Below, in pieces: positions 50,288 through 61,663 of a DNA stretch of 64,000 bases. The translations under genes and the position numbers were made by a program. The notes beneath the pieces are model-generated. The model saw nothing but the letters and a program-made list of their open reading frames with translations. It was not told where the DNA came from and searched no databases. Numbering within the stretch: position 1 is the stretch's first letter; every line of letters begins with the position of its first letter. This DNA comes from Prorocentrum cordatum (taxonomy: Eukaryota; Sar; Dinophyceae; Prorocentrales; Prorocentraceae). The stretch lies in contig CAUYUJ010000336.1 of assembly GCA_963575745.1 (NCBI GenBank), positions 1,061,247 through 1,125,246 of the forward strand, read 5' to 3'.

Positions 50288-50772
50288 GTAGCACCCCGCA
50301 GTTGCGGATAAGAGTGAGGGGGCGGCGGGGACGTCGGCAGTCTGCGAGGATTTGAGGAAGCCCGCCGCAGGCGCAACATTTTTGAAACTATACAACGAGC
50401 CCGCCGCATGCGCCGATTTAACAATGTAGGTGGGTCGCGGGTCGGGTCGCAGGTGGGTCGCGGGTGGGTCGACGGTGGGTCGCGGGTGGGTCTCGGGCCG
50501 GGTCGTGGGTGGGTCGCAGGTGGGTCGCAGGTGGGTCGCGGGTGGGTCGCGAGCGGGTCGCGGGGTGGGTCGCAGATGGGTCGCGGTTGGGTCGCGGGGT
50601 CGGTCGCGGGTCGGTCGCGAGGTGGGTCGCGAGGTGGGCCGCGGGTGGGTCGCGGGCCGGGTCGCGGGGGGGACGACGACGACAACAGCAACAACAATAA
50701 GCAGAATCCTCACCACGGATCTGCACTTCAGCCACGCACCCAGGGACAATGAATGACCGTTCGGCCCCCTTA
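50288..50772 (-). repeat. Dispersed repeat, copy B
   Basis: Same order of blocks as 31298-32006: GTAGCACCCCGCA, GAGTGAGGGGGCGGCGGGGAC, the GGGTCGCGGGT minisatellite (50427-50672), a shorter GAC/AAC tract and GAATGACCGTTCGGCCCCCT. The CAA tract is much shorter than in copy A. Confidence 0.8.
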
Positions 50773-51192
50773 AATATAATTCCCACGACCGTCTCAAACA
50801 CTCACTCCTTGTGGTGGTCGGCGGCATGGCGTAACCTACTGAAAAAATCCATCGTCAACTTGATCTGACTCGGTATGACTAAACGGCCGTTCCCTCTTCA
50901 CTCCGCTTGCTCTCCCTTCGGCCTCGTCCTCCTCCTCCTCCTTTTCCTCCTCCTCCTTCTCCTGCTCCTTCCGCGTGGGGAACGAGGGGGCGGGCAGGCG
51001 GGAATGGGAGGGTAAGAATAAGAAAAAGGAGGAGGAGAAGGAGCAGTTTTGTATGCTGTGAGACAGACAGCCTACGGCCTTGCGCAGAAACGCTAAACAT
51101 AGGGGCGACGGGCACCTTGGCAGAGAGGGTGCGGGGAAAGAAGGAGCGGGGGAAGGAGTGCCACCGTCTGAGAAACACCAGAACACAAAACT

Positions 51193-51575
51193 GACGGGAC
51201 CGGACCCTGGACCCCAACATAGGCCACTTCCTCAGCCTCGGACGCAGGCACGACCTCGAGGTCCTTCAGTTTGTTGTCGAGGCAAATGCGCCGAAGGGGG
51301 TCGGTCTCAGGCTGCCTCCTGTGCCCAAGGGCTCCAATGGCTCATCCTTCCTCGCTGTACTTGAGGCTGGTGTTCGCGACGTGCCGCTGACGGCTACACC
51401 ATCTCCACCACCTCCCGGGTCTTCGCACCCGGCCCCGTCCACGGCGTACCTTCTCCTGTGCAAGCTCTTCGGCACCGCCTGCACCCCGGGCTCCTCTCGC
51501 TCCGCCGCCCGAGGCCCCGCCTTCCTGCGCCCTGTCTCCCTAATTAAAGCTGCGCGTAGCCCGCCTAGCTTTTAG
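51193..51575 (+). CDS. Short open frame of uncertain status
   Basis: The frame is open for 127 codons from a stop at about 51190 to the TAG at 51573-51575, with no ATG. The first third has ordinary composition (HFLSLGRRHDLEVLQFVVEA) and the rest is Pro/Ser-rich. It could be an exon or a chance frame. The flanking 50836-51190 is low-complexity on both strands. Confidence 0.2.
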
Positions 51576-52762
51576 CGAAAGAGGTTCGCTCTCGCCCCGC
51601 CGACCAAAAAAAATCCTGTGCCCAAGGGCTCGGAGCCCGTACGCGGGTGGAGTCAACTCCACAGCGTACGCGGGCGGTTCCAAGCAACCGACCCATGCGG
51701 GCAGCTTCCGAGACAAGCCTGACCGCGCTTCTGGGTATCGAATTCCCGGTAGGCGCCTCACACACACACACAACAGACGATGCCCCTCTCCTGGCCTGCA
51801 GGAGGGGGAGGGGCTTGAGGACCTGGACAGGGCTCCCAGACCTCAGGCATCTTACGCACCTGTACCCTCCTTCTGGAAACCACACGGGGTCGTGTGAGCC
51901 CTCAGAAGTCGCAGCATCGTCGGCCAGCCGCGGGACGATTCGGCGCCTCCTCTCGGCAGACCTCGCGCAACTCGGGAGCCGCAAAACATGGCCCAGCCGC
52001 CCCAACGGTCCTGGAAGGATATTTTCTACATTCTGCATGAGAGAATGAAACCGTTCGGTGCTGGTGTGGGCCTCATCGTCGCCAGGATGCATGCTAGCGC
52101 CGGCCCTGGCAGCCGCGTCGGCCGCCCAGTTGTCGAGACCGCCCCACCTGGCACCCTCGTCAACGCCATCGTCGTGCACGCGCGCGCGGGAGCTGCTGAC
52201 CACCCAGTCGCAACCCGAAAGAAACGAGTAGGGTCCGAGAAACCACTATCGATATACATGTGGTTGAGAGCGTAATGCTCGGCGACTTCGAAGCTCTGAT
52301 TACGGCCAAGCATGGGACCGCAGAAACGGAGCCAGGGGCGTCGGGCCCACTGGCGTTCACCTGGGCGACGCTCCAGTTAACTCCCCTCGATCTACAACCA
52401 TTTCCTGCAATCGAATTGCGCAAACCATCCCCGAAACACTGCCCCTCGAAGGCCCCCGAAGCCGGCCTGACACGCAAGTTCACGACCTCACCCATCGCGG
52501 GACGAGGCTGCCAGGGCCTCGGATCGGCCACCAGCACATGGCTCCAGAGGGACCACCCATGGTGCCTTCGCTCCGTCCGGGAGCCGATCGCCCCACGTGC
52601 AGGCACAAGCCCTCCATCACCAGTGCCCAGTCGTCCCAGGCGGCATTCCCACACAACGAGCACATGGGGCGATCGCGCAGACCTACGCTGAGCAGCCGCT
52701 CGTGACCCCAGAAGCCGTTGGCCGCCAGGCGACGCAAGGTTGCATTGTTCATGCCGCTCCAT
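51565..52762 (-). pseudogene. Decayed LINE: RNase H and C-terminal region
   Basis: Several minus frames carry pieces of a LINE C-terminus. IDSGFSDPTRFF near 52240 may be one RNase H acidic site, WAADAAARAGA near 52110 resembles its terminal Asp loop, and GGYRCVRCLRSG with further Cys residues near 51830 resembles the closing zinc finger. At least two frame changes separate them. This continues the RT fragments at 52978-53962. Confidence 0.5.
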
Positions 52763-52977
52763 TATTCCTTAGATTCTCTGGTGCTGAGGGCCTCGATGGG
52801 AGCAAGAAAATGTGGCTGTGCCAGGTGGCTGGTAAAACTCTCTTCGCGCCTGGCTTTGTCTGTCGAGTCTTCAGCTCCCCACTGTGCGGCCATGTTAATC
52901 GTGCGCACGCGCTCGCGACATACATCGAGAACTAATCCCTCGGCAGTGCAGGAGTCGAGAGACCCTTGGCCCCAGGG

Positions 52978-54152
52978 TCAAACCGATCCGAAAACAAGAA
53001 GCGAGGGCCGCCGACACAGGCCCTTTTCACAGCGCTCCAAACGCTCTTGGTGTCCTTGAGATCCCTGCCGGCGGCAAAACACATCCTGCTGAATTGTGCA
53101 TGGGTGTGCAGGGTCTACAGCAGCAGAGCCCCCAGAAACCAGAACCAGATCGATCGTGAGGGAGCGGCGGGCCGTATGGGTGAAGAGGGCCGCCCGAGCA
53201 GCCCTGCGAAGCGCCGTCCACGATCTCCCAGTCACCCCTTCGCCCCTGGTCCACATAAGGACACGTCCCAGGCTCACTCGCTGCCTACGCTGACCTCTCG
53301 CAGGGCGGATGGCTCGGATCTTGATGCAAGGTTTCTTGGACCACGCCAGGCATCCCAAACGAGTCTGAGACCCCGCCTGCTTGTCGCAACCGAAGTCGGA
53401 GCCCAGACTACGGGCTGAGGCCGCCTTGGCGTCGGCCAGAATGGTGTACCTGCGCCCCAACTCGTGGGGCGCCTCCGTGTCGTTGCCAACAACCTTGCCC
53501 GTCTTCACGTTGAACTGGACAACCGCGTTTACGAGGTCCCGTTTCGCCTGACGGTACGCGTTGCACACCTGCTGCGCCACTTGCATACGTTTGCTAGGGG
53601 ACTGTTGTCTAAATGACGTTCACCACGTTGCCTACCGACATACCTGAAAACTTTGCCAGATCGTCGGGTATCGGAATGATGGATATGCGCATCACGAGGT
53701 CGGCGAACGAGCGTCCAGCCACCAGCCCTCTCATGGGTGTCGTCGTACCGCTGGCTATGCCGTCGCAGGTGACCAGCTGCGGCATCGAGTACAGCACGAC
53801 CAGAGTGCGGAGCAGCTTCAGTCTGAGCTGCAACTCCTCACCCTTGATGCGTAGTAGCTGCCAGCTGATGTGTTCGCAGGCCATAGACAGGTCGAGCAGT
53901 ATGCACAAGTCTGGCTCTTGGCCGTCGCCCACTCGCCTGCTGCGGATTGCCTCCACACGCATGTCTCACAATTCTGACCCTTCGCTCCAAAGAGGTCGTC
54001 CTGATTAGCCTGGTCGGCCCATCTCGATCCCACCGACGAGCGCAACCACCGTGCCATCTTTCGAACATTTCCAAGGAATCAGCCGAACAAAAACGCTGCT
54101 CTCCTTCAAACTTGGGGAGAATAATCCCCCGCATCATACGAATCGCTGCCAA
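52978..54152 (-). pseudogene. Decayed LINE reverse transcriptase
   Basis: The frame 53609-53962 reads CILLDLSMACEHISWQLLRI (RT motif A with Asp), TPMRGLVAGRSFADLVMRIS (motif B region) and SVGNVVNVI, where motif C should supply two aspartates but has lost them. The next frame (52978-53586) continues with VQFNVKTGKVVGND and a Trp/Arg-rich thumb-like region. Upstream, 53838-54152 has related sequence in other frames. The copy is inactive by its motif C and frameshifts. It has the same strand order as 51565-52762, so one element of about 2.6 kb. Confidence 0.65.
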
Positions 54153-54159
54153 TACTTAT

Positions 54160-54860
54160 CCTTGATCCAGATTGCCGCGCCATAACTCCAGCAGGCACTG
54201 CGCCGCGTCGTCGCACATGCAGATCGGGTGGCAATGGTGCACGACATCACACTCTAATCAAGTGTCGGATCGGAACATGTGAGCCACCGTCCTGACCTCC
54301 TCCTCGATCGTGGGTAGCGAGATACAAGGAGGAGGAGGAATATGACGAGTAGAGGGAGCGAGGGCCCGTCATCGTAGAGGAACTCGCGGCCGCCTCCGTG
54401 GAAGTGGTGGAGCTCGTGGCGCTCTCCTCGGGCGCGGCGCAAACGCCCCCTTCCACATCGCCCCCCTAGGCTGATGGGGAGGGGGGGCGCCCAAACACCA
54501 GAAGCAATCGAGCGACGAATACCAAGATGTTTTCTAAATTATGCGCGACGACACCGCGACCTTGCAGGGTGGCTTGCGCGGGCCGCCAGCGCGGCACACC
54601 GCGTGGCAACAATGGCACGCAGGCGTGACCTTACGCGGGCAGCTTACGCGCATATGTCGGCGCTGTCGGCCCTGGTTTGTCCTCGGCGCCCAATTGGAGG
54701 TCTCGTTGAATGCACTGCCCGCGCAAGAGGGCCGCGAACTTCTCCACACAGCCCAGCCACCGAGACAGAGGGGAGCCCGCGCCGATGCGCGGTCCACGAG
54801 AAGGCAAGGACACAGTCGAACAAGCCAGGATGCATTCGGGCGGAAAGTCTGGGACTGACA
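54160..54860. other. No convincing gene
   Basis: Short overlapping frames on both strands; none has recognisable motifs. Confidence 0.45.
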
Positions 54861-54863
54861 CCG

Positions 54864-54958
<95 letters not shown>

Positions 54959-55240
54959 ATCGCCATCGCCATCGTCATCATCGTCATCGTCATCGTTATC
55001 GTCATCGTCATCATCATCACCATCATCATTATCATCATCACCATCATCATCATCATCATCAACATTATCATCATCATCAACGTCACCATCATCATTATCA
55101 AACTCATAATCAATCACCGTCGCCATCACCATCGCCATCGCCATAACCATCACCATCAACCACATCATCATCAACAACAGCGCCATCATCAGCATCGACA
55201 TCAGCATCATCATCATCATCATCATCATCGTCATCATCCG

Positions 55241-55271
<31 letters not shown>

Positions 55272-55465
55272 GTCATCAGCATCATCATCATCATCGTCAT
55301 CATCATCACCATCAGCATCACCATCACCATCACCATCACCATCATCATCATAACCATCATCATCATCATCATCATTATCATCATCATCACCATTATCATC
55401 ATCATCATTATCATCAGCATCAGCATCATCATCACCATCACCATCACCATCACCATCACCATCAC

Positions 55466-55508
<43 letters not shown>

Positions 55509-55640
55509 GCCAACGTCGTCGTCGTCGTCGTCGGCGTCATCCCCTTGCTCCTTGTCGTCGTCGTCGTCGTCATCCCCCTGCTCCTTGTCGTCGTCGTGGT
55601 CTTCGCTATCCCCCTGCTCCTTGTCCGTCGTTATCAAACT
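54860..55640. repeat. ATC/GTC trinucleotide tract, about 780 bp
   Basis: A long run of CATCATCGTC and CACCATCACCAT variants. The apparent poly-Asp, poly-His and poly-Ile proteins are repeat translations. Confidence 0.95.
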
Positions 55641-56480
55641 CCAACTGTACCCCTCAGTCGCAGTGGGTCACCGCCGCTCTCAGAGAAGCACCAGGCCGCA
55701 CACGCCCCCCAGGCTGTACCCGGCGCAGGGGCGCTGCGGCGAGCTCGAAGGCGCAGCCCTCGCTGCTGGAGAGGGCTGGCCGGAGGTTGCACGGCAGGCT
55801 GCCGCGATGACGGCGTGGGCTCTGACTCTTCTGTTCAGGCTGACGGCAACGAGAAGAATCGAGGATTGCAGGACCGTGGCCGTAAAGGGACCGCAAAGGG
55901 CCCCTAAAGTGCCAACGCGGGCCCAAAAGGGGCAGGAAAGGTGCGCGGTTCTTCACTAGGGTAACAAACCATTACATAAACATAACGATTCGGATATCCG
56001 CGACGGTTTCTCGGATCGGCGCGGAGCGCGCCAGAGGAGGCGCCGGACCTCTGTTTCAGCCTCGAATGCGCACGACGGCGCTGCCGAACGTGCGCTGAGG
56101 CGACGCGAACCTACCGTAACGAGGGCATACCCTGCCAGCAGTGTGCGGGTCCCCTGGAGGTGCCCTCAGCTGCTCGCCCGACTTCGACGACGAGGAGGAT
56201 GACGAGGATGACGAGGACGACGCAGGGGGGCGCGGAGGCGTAGCCGCTCCTAGCCGTCCCATTCTCGCGCCCGCCCCCTCGAACCCCTTCCCTTCCCCCC
56301 CCCGCAGTCCCCTGCCTTCCCCAGCCCCGCCCGGCTCGGCTCCTCTCCGTCTCCCCCGTCCCGAACCACCAATCCCACGCCCTCCCCTCCACTCCCGCCG
56401 CCGCCCCCTCCCCTCCCCCCTGCCCTGCCTCACCACTCGTTTCCCGCCATCCCGCTCCCCGACCTCCCCAGGACAAAGCT
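55640..56480. other. No convincing gene
   Basis: Mixed sequence, then a C-rich stretch (56240-56460). An open plus frame from 56141 becomes recognisable only after about 56510. Confidence 0.5.
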
Positions 56481-56509
56481 GCCGCCTTGCAGCGGAGGGT
56501 CCAGAACCT

Positions 56510-57142
56510 TGGCTGCCGCACGACTCGGTCGGTTTGAATTCCGACAAACTCGCGATCCTGCGCGAGGTAGGCCACCTCCTCCTGGACGTGGCGAGCCATG
56601 GCTACACGCGGATTGTAGGGGGCGACTTCAATATCGAGCCCCCCGAAACCCAACCTTGGTTCAACTCCCTTGGCGGGGTGCTGGTGTCCAGACAGGCCAC
56701 CACGTGTCGGCAGGCGCTGCCAGGCCACAAGTACGACTACTTTGGAGTGGATGCTGGACTGTTGGCGCGCACGGAGGCGGCAGATACCTCCCATCATCGT
56801 CCCGTGGCGCTGGAGATCCTTGGAGCGGATCGGGCGTTGTGGTGCCGCGTGGCCTGGGAGCCTCGCGCATTCGCGGCTAAGGCGCCGCCAGGCTGCAGCC
56901 GCTTTCCCGCCGACTGGTCGGCTGTGCAGGGCCAGATCCGCCAAGCGTTCACGGACGATGGGCTGGCGCGGGCTTGGGACGACACGCTGAAGCTGATCGA
57001 GAGAGCTGTGTGGGCGCTACGATCTGGTGGGGCAGGACGCTTGCAAACAGGTCGGTCGTGCTGGCCCCAGGCGCTGGCGTTGGGTGAAGTACACCTGGAA
57101 GCCGCCCAAGCAGCGCCCGCTCTCGCGTGGCACGGACGCTGA
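56510..57142 (+). pseudogene. LINE endonuclease domain, C-terminal part
   Basis: The plus frame reads RIVGGDFNIEPPETQPWF, the GDFN core of an apurinic-type endonuclease, then HKYDYFGVDAG and DTSHHRPVALEIL, where SDHRP is expected. This is the second half of the endonuclease of a non-LTR retrotransposon; the first half is missing upstream. A linker follows (RFPADWSAVQGQIRQAF). The frame ends at 57142, and the element continues in other frames. Confidence 0.75.
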
Positions 57143-58800
57143 CGCGTGGGCTGTAGCCAGGGGCTGGGCTCGCCATTTGCGCCGGGTGCACGCGTGCCTG
57201 TCGTCCAGGGTGCTAGAGCTGGCCGAGCAGACGGCCAGGAGTCTTGATGATGTGCGCAAGCTGGCTACCCTGCTTGCTGGAACTGAGTCCTTGTTCGACC
57301 GAATTCTGAAGCAAGCCTAGCTGCTGCGCAGGCTGGACCCCTGTGTTGGCCAATTCTTCGAGCAACGAACCAGGGGTGTTCTTGGATGATCATCTTCACG
57401 AGTGGGTGTCAACCAACTTCTTGTCTGGGGCCCGTAAGGCCCACGCCTTTTCGAAAACCAAGGCCTTGCAAGACGCCGTGGTCTTCCAATCAGGCGAGCA
57501 ACCTTACCCGTTGGCAAATGACCCGGATGACTGCCTCGAAGAACTGGGCCAAGGTGTGGCAGGAGCACGGCTGCAAGAGGATGGAGTGCCCTTCCGAAGC
57601 TAGCACTTCGCCCCTGCTGCCTGAGATTGGGGCGGCGGAAGTTCGAGCTGCGGTCTTGAGCTTCTCTGAGCGCACTGCCATTGGGCCGTCTAGCCTCGCC
57701 CCTCGCAACCTGCAGCATCTAAATGATGCCGCAATGCTGACACTGGCTCTGCTTTTTATGCAATGCGAGCTGTGCTGCACGTGGCCCTCTGATAGGATCA
57801 CAAGCCGGGGGAGCACCGCCTGATCGCTCTGCTGCAGACGCGTATCGACAGGTCGGTGGATGGGGGAGGGGAGGGTAAATATGGGGGAGGGTGCGCAGGT
57901 CGGTGTCCGTCGAGTGGGAGGGGAGGAATCGCGGCGAGCTCTTGTGGGGTTCGGGGGCTGGGCGCAGCAGCGTCGACTGCGCCTTCTCTCATAACCTGGA
58001 GGCCGAGGTTGCCCGCCACACTGATCAGCATTGTGTGTCAGTTCTCCTGGACATAACATGCTATGAAAAGATCCTCCTGTCGGCCGTGATGGCCGAGGCT
58101 GCTGCCGTTGGGTACCCGTTGCGTCTGGCGTGGATGTTGGCGTGCGTCAATCAGCAGCCTCGGCGCGTCAAAGGATTCGGATCCATCAGCAAGGCCCATG
58201 TTTCGTTCCAGGGGATCGTGGCAGGATGCTGCCACGCTACCACCCTCATGCAGGTCATCCTTCTTCGACCGCTGCAGCGCGTAAGGCAGGAGTTTCGGTT
58301 CGTGGTGCCCAGGGGCCTCATGGATGATGTCTCCTTCCGATGGATAGGCAGGTTGGCCCGCCAGGCTGGAACGGTTTTCAGTGCTGTCTTGGCTTTGTTC
58401 GGGACGCGCGCAGCCTGGGCTTTCGGTTGCAAGCCACCAAATCTGGTTTTTGGCCGGCTGCGCGGGCGGTCGAGGTGAAGGCGGCCAGGTGCAAGCTGTC
58501 TGCGTTTCAAGTCTGCCCGCAATTTGGGGCATGATTCGCTTGCTGGTGGCACGGCCCACAGAGCCCAGAAAAGAAAGCGTCTTGGGGCGGTTCGGGGACG
58601 CCGTGGCAAGCTTCGGGCCCTCAAGCGGTCCGCGGGTTTGAAGGCTCGGGCTCTGTGGAGAACCGGTGACATGCCATTTGGTAGCCACGGTGCCGGCGTC
58701 AACGGTCTCACTGATGCTACGCTCATGAAGCTTCACACTTTCGCGGGTGAGCTCGTCGGCGCTCGTAAAAGGTTATCTTCTTTGACGGCCTACACGTGAA
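57143..58800 (+). pseudogene. LINE reverse transcriptase, frameshifted
   Basis: Successive plus frames follow the LINE order. 57149-57320: DVRKLATLLAGTESLFDRIL. 57343-57603: HAFSKTKALQDAVVF. 57500-57823: fingers (PLLPEIGAAEVRAAVLSFSE, AIGPSSLAPRNLQHL). 57891-58478: palm, with VSVLLDITCYEKILL (motif A), VSFQGIVAGCCHATTLM (motif B) and RGLMDDVSFRW (motif C, LMDD in place of YADD). 58524-58799: SHGAGVNGLTDATLMKLHTF. Both motif C aspartates remain, but at least four frame changes break the protein. 57830-57960 seems to be a small insertion or intron-like G-rich segment. Confidence 0.75.
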
Positions 58801-58814
58801 CGCAGAAGGATCGA

Positions 58815-60000
58815 TTGTACGATCCCACCTTCGACGCTATCTGCCCTTTGCTCGCTCGCTATGCCACGTGGCTATGGGATGGTCTCACCTCGCCTCCTCA
58901 GTTGCGGGCGGCGTGGCTGGCTATTCACACCCGTTTCGTGCCTAATGGATCCTGGCGCATGTGCTTCGGGCCGATCTCCGCGAAAATCCTCCCTTGGACG
59001 GATTGGCTCGGACATGGCGGCGCCCCACGTTCTGCTCTCGGACCGAGGCGAAGCTGTGTCTCTCTATGAATTCTCGCCCTCCGAAGTCCGCCAGTTAGTC
59101 CGCGATAGAGTCGAGCGCTGGCTTTGGCGCAGGATCCCTTTTCACTGGTCCGAGGAACTTTGGATTCGAGCGGTGCGTCTTGCCGTCCTGTCCCTCTGAG
59201 CTGGTGCCCGTCAGGGGTCGGCGCGTGCTTTGCTTTCTGGAGGTCTCTGGCCCCCCGAGCGTAAGTCCCAGGCTGGGTATGTCGGGAATGTGCACCTGTT
59301 GTGTTGCCAAGCGTGGCACGTTTGGCCACCAGCTGTACGATTGCGACTCGGCATTCACTTCGCCCGACGTTGACGATCAGCAGCCACCATTTTCTGAGGT
59401 GTGGCAGCGCAGGCAGGACCTTCGGGAGCAGGGTATCTCTCCTCTTGGTTCCTCTACTCTACAGCCTCCCTCGTATCCCTATGAGGCTGCCGCCGCCACT
59501 CCCTCTTGTCTTGGGGCTTGGCCCAAGGCCCTTGGGGCCAGTTTCTGTTCACGGACTACAGCGGTTTGGCTGGCGCGTGTCCCGAGGCTGCGTAGTGGAG
59601 ATCACGGCTGATGGCTGGTCGATCCGAGCTAAGTGTGGAAGGCTCCCAAGTAGGTTTCAAACCGTTCCCAGAGGCGGAAGGTGGGCCGGCCTGGAGGCCA
59701 TTCGCGTGGGCCCCCCCAACGTCACTTCATTCAAGTTTTGTGCGTGAGGGCTGCGCCAGGGATCCCCACCTCGAGCGTGGTCTTTCGCGAAACGCCTCCA
59801 TGTGGAGGGATTTGTTTAGAGCTTGTGAGCGGTCTGGAAGTAGACCGACCTTCAGCTGGACGCCAGCGCACAGGTCCCTGGATGAGCTGGTTGAGGCCAA
59901 TTCAGAGCCAGATGAGCTCTGGCGATGGGCAGTGCATGGACCTCCCATTATGGCTCCGCCCCGCCCTCCGGAACCTGTCCTGCGTGCCTTGCCGACCTGA
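58815..60000 (+). pseudogene. LINE thumb, zinc finger and RNase H
   Basis: 58815-59199 has DPTFDAICPLLARYATWLWD and WRRIPFHWSEELWIRAV in two frames. 59180-59611 has a finger MCTCCVAKRGTFGHQLYDC. RNase H follows: a plus frame reads an FTDYSG-type first Asp near 59545 and then, in the 59611-60000 frame, GSRPTFSWTPAHRSLDEL with NSEPDELWRWAVHG in place of the usual terminal Asp loop. The element ends about 60000, followed by C-rich sequence and an AT microsatellite. Confidence 0.7.
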
Positions 60001-60149
60001 TCGCCACTCCCCTGCGCCGCTCTGCCACCCCCGGGGCCGCCCCTCCTTTCCCGCCGCTCCCCTCCCCCCTGCGCTCTCCCTGCCTTCCCGCCCTTCCGCT
60101 CGTCTTTCCTCTTTCACTCTCGTGCGCTCCCATGCAATTACAATATGAA

Positions 60150-60183
60150 TACACATATATATATATATAAATATATATATATA
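60150..60183. repeat. AT microsatellite
   Basis: A (TA)n run of about 34 bases lies between the plus-strand LINE and the split repeat of the next element. Confidence 0.85.
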
Positions 60184-60317
60184 TCAGAACGTCACCTACA
60201 ACCACCTCTCCGACCCTTCTCAGGGGAGGGCGCACGCGAAGCGTACCATAATATTTTCCAAAGGTGGAGTGCGATCACGATCGCACCATGCTGGCCTGCG
60301 TAGGCCAATGCCTCGCC
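60184..60317 (-). repeat. Split direct repeat B2 (134 bp)
   Basis: Differs from 60536-60669 at one position (T versus G). It contains two perfect inverted repeats: GTGCGATC-AC-GATCGCAC (60269-60286) and GGCCT-GCGT-AGGCC (60293-60306). It is the 3' terminus of the element. Confidence 0.9.
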
Positions 60318-60535
60318 GCTCAAGGAGCAGTGCAAGGCCCCGCGCACTCCACACTGTTGTTGGTGACCACCACGGGTGGGTGGGAGCGCAGCAGGGCCAG
60401 AATAGTTACGAGCGTGAATCCTGAAAGGGAGGCTGGCAGACATCAAAGGCAGCCCATTCCAGGAGCACGGACGTCGAGACGAGGCTGGATGAGAAACCTG
60501 GCATTCCGAAAACTATCCAGCAAGCTCTATCTATT
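60318..60535 (-). repeat. A2 segment between B1 and B2 (218 bp)
   Basis: Unique within the window. In PAT-type elements this segment is a copy of the extreme 5' end (A1), which would lie beyond 64000. Confidence 0.65.
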
Positions 60536-60669
60536 TCAGAACGTCACCTACAACCACCTCTCCGACCCTTCTCAGGGGAGGGCGCACGCGAAGCGTACCA
60601 GAATATTTTCCAAAGGTGGAGTGCGATCACGATCGCACCATGCTGGCCTGCGTAGGCCAATGCCTCGCC
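60536..60669 (-). repeat. Split direct repeat B1 (134 bp)
   Basis: Near-identical partner of 60184-60317. It begins 61 bases downstream of the recombinase stop. Confidence 0.9.
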
Positions 60670-60730
60670 ACCTTCCCCTATCCAGCGAAAGCTCGAAACA
60701 ACAATCGGAGAAGAAGAAACTAACTGAAAC

Positions 60731-61663
60731 TCAGACTACAGCCCAAACTTGGGCTCCAACTGCACAGTACCTGTAGGCAAGAGACCATGACGACTTGGCA
60801 ATGTCAACACGCAAACGAGTGAGACTCACTTCCCCGCGCCGGAGATACTCACGAGCAGACCTCTCTGAGAGCCAGCGACCGAAAAGCATGATGTCCGCTA
60901 GCGGCACGCCCCGTGACAGCAGCTCCGTGGCTCCCCCACGGCGCAGCCCATGAGACGTCCAGTGCGCAGCCCCGAAGCCCAGCGCGTTGGCGGCCTTCTG
61001 AAGCCACCGCTGGAGCCGCGGGTACGAGATGGGGCACACTCGCTGCCCTGCTCTGGCGGGAAAACGCAGCATGTAGTGATCCAGCCAGGTCACGGTGGAC
61101 GGCTCCTCGAACAGGACCTTCTGCTCTGCCCCTCTCTTGGTGCGGCCGAGCAGCGCGACGTACCCTGTCACGGTCCTGATCCAGGTCCCGCCGTCCAAGG
61201 AGAGCGCCTCGGACGCTCGCAGCAACCCAGTGAAGCACAGTAACACGGCGGCGGCGCAGCCACACTCTCCGGCCATCACGAGCCAGTTCACGATGCCCAG
61301 CGCCAGCACCGCTGGTAAGGCGGGCGCCTGCAGAGGCGGTCTGCGGGTGCGCCAGACGTCCAGCGCCTTCCAGGCCGTGCGGTAGTGGTGTCGAGGATTC
61401 GCCTTCGCGAAGGCGGCCAGCAGGGTTGAGGCAGTCCCAAGCCCATCCACCCCGCCAGACTCCTCGAACAGATCCACCACCCGTTCGGCCAGGAACCAAT
61501 CGAGCTCTTCCTCAGTGAGCTCGTGGATGCTGTAGCCCAGCGCCTCCAGGTCACAGCTGAAATCGCACAGTGCGGCGGCGTACCTGTCGGTCGTCACTGG
61601 CTTCAGCGCGCTCATCAAGAAGGTAATGATGCGCCCACGGCGCCTGCCAGGATCGTCGGCCAT
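60731..61663 (-). CDS. Tyrosine recombinase of the PAT-like element (310 aa)
   Basis: It catalyses DNA strand exchange that inserts the circular DNA copy of the element. The start at 61663 (MADDPGRRRGR) is chosen because upstream residues in this frame are a Ser/Arg-rich shadow of the RT ORF. Catalytic set: Arg149 (GLLRASEAL), His238 and Arg241 (TSHGLRRGGA), Trp264 in the second-His position (FGRWLS) and the nucleophile Tyr273 (AREYLRRGE). The N-terminal helical region (TTDRYAAALCDFSCDLEALG) fits the core-binding domain. It overlaps the upstream ORF by 113 bases in a different frame, as is common in DIRS elements. All key residues are present. Confidence 0.88.
   Translation of the reverse strand: MADDPGRRRGRIITFLMSALKPVTTDRYAAALCDFSCDLEALGYSIHELTEEELDWFLAERVVDLFEESGGVDGLGTASTLLAAFAKANPRHHYRTAWKALDVWRTRRPPLQAPALPAVLALGIVNWLVMAGECGCAAAVLLCFTGLLRASEALSLDGGTWIRTVTGYVALLGRTKRGAEQKVLFEEPSTVTWLDHYMLRFPARAGQRVCPISYPRLQRWLQKAANALGFGAAHWTSHGLRRGGATELLSRGVPLADIMLFGRWLSERSAREYLRRGEVSLTRLRVDIAKSSWSLAYRYCAVGAQVWAVV

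Noticed and set aside
54644-55810. Long Asp-rich and His-rich frames (over 300 codons)
   Set aside because: Pure translation of the ATC/GTC tract.
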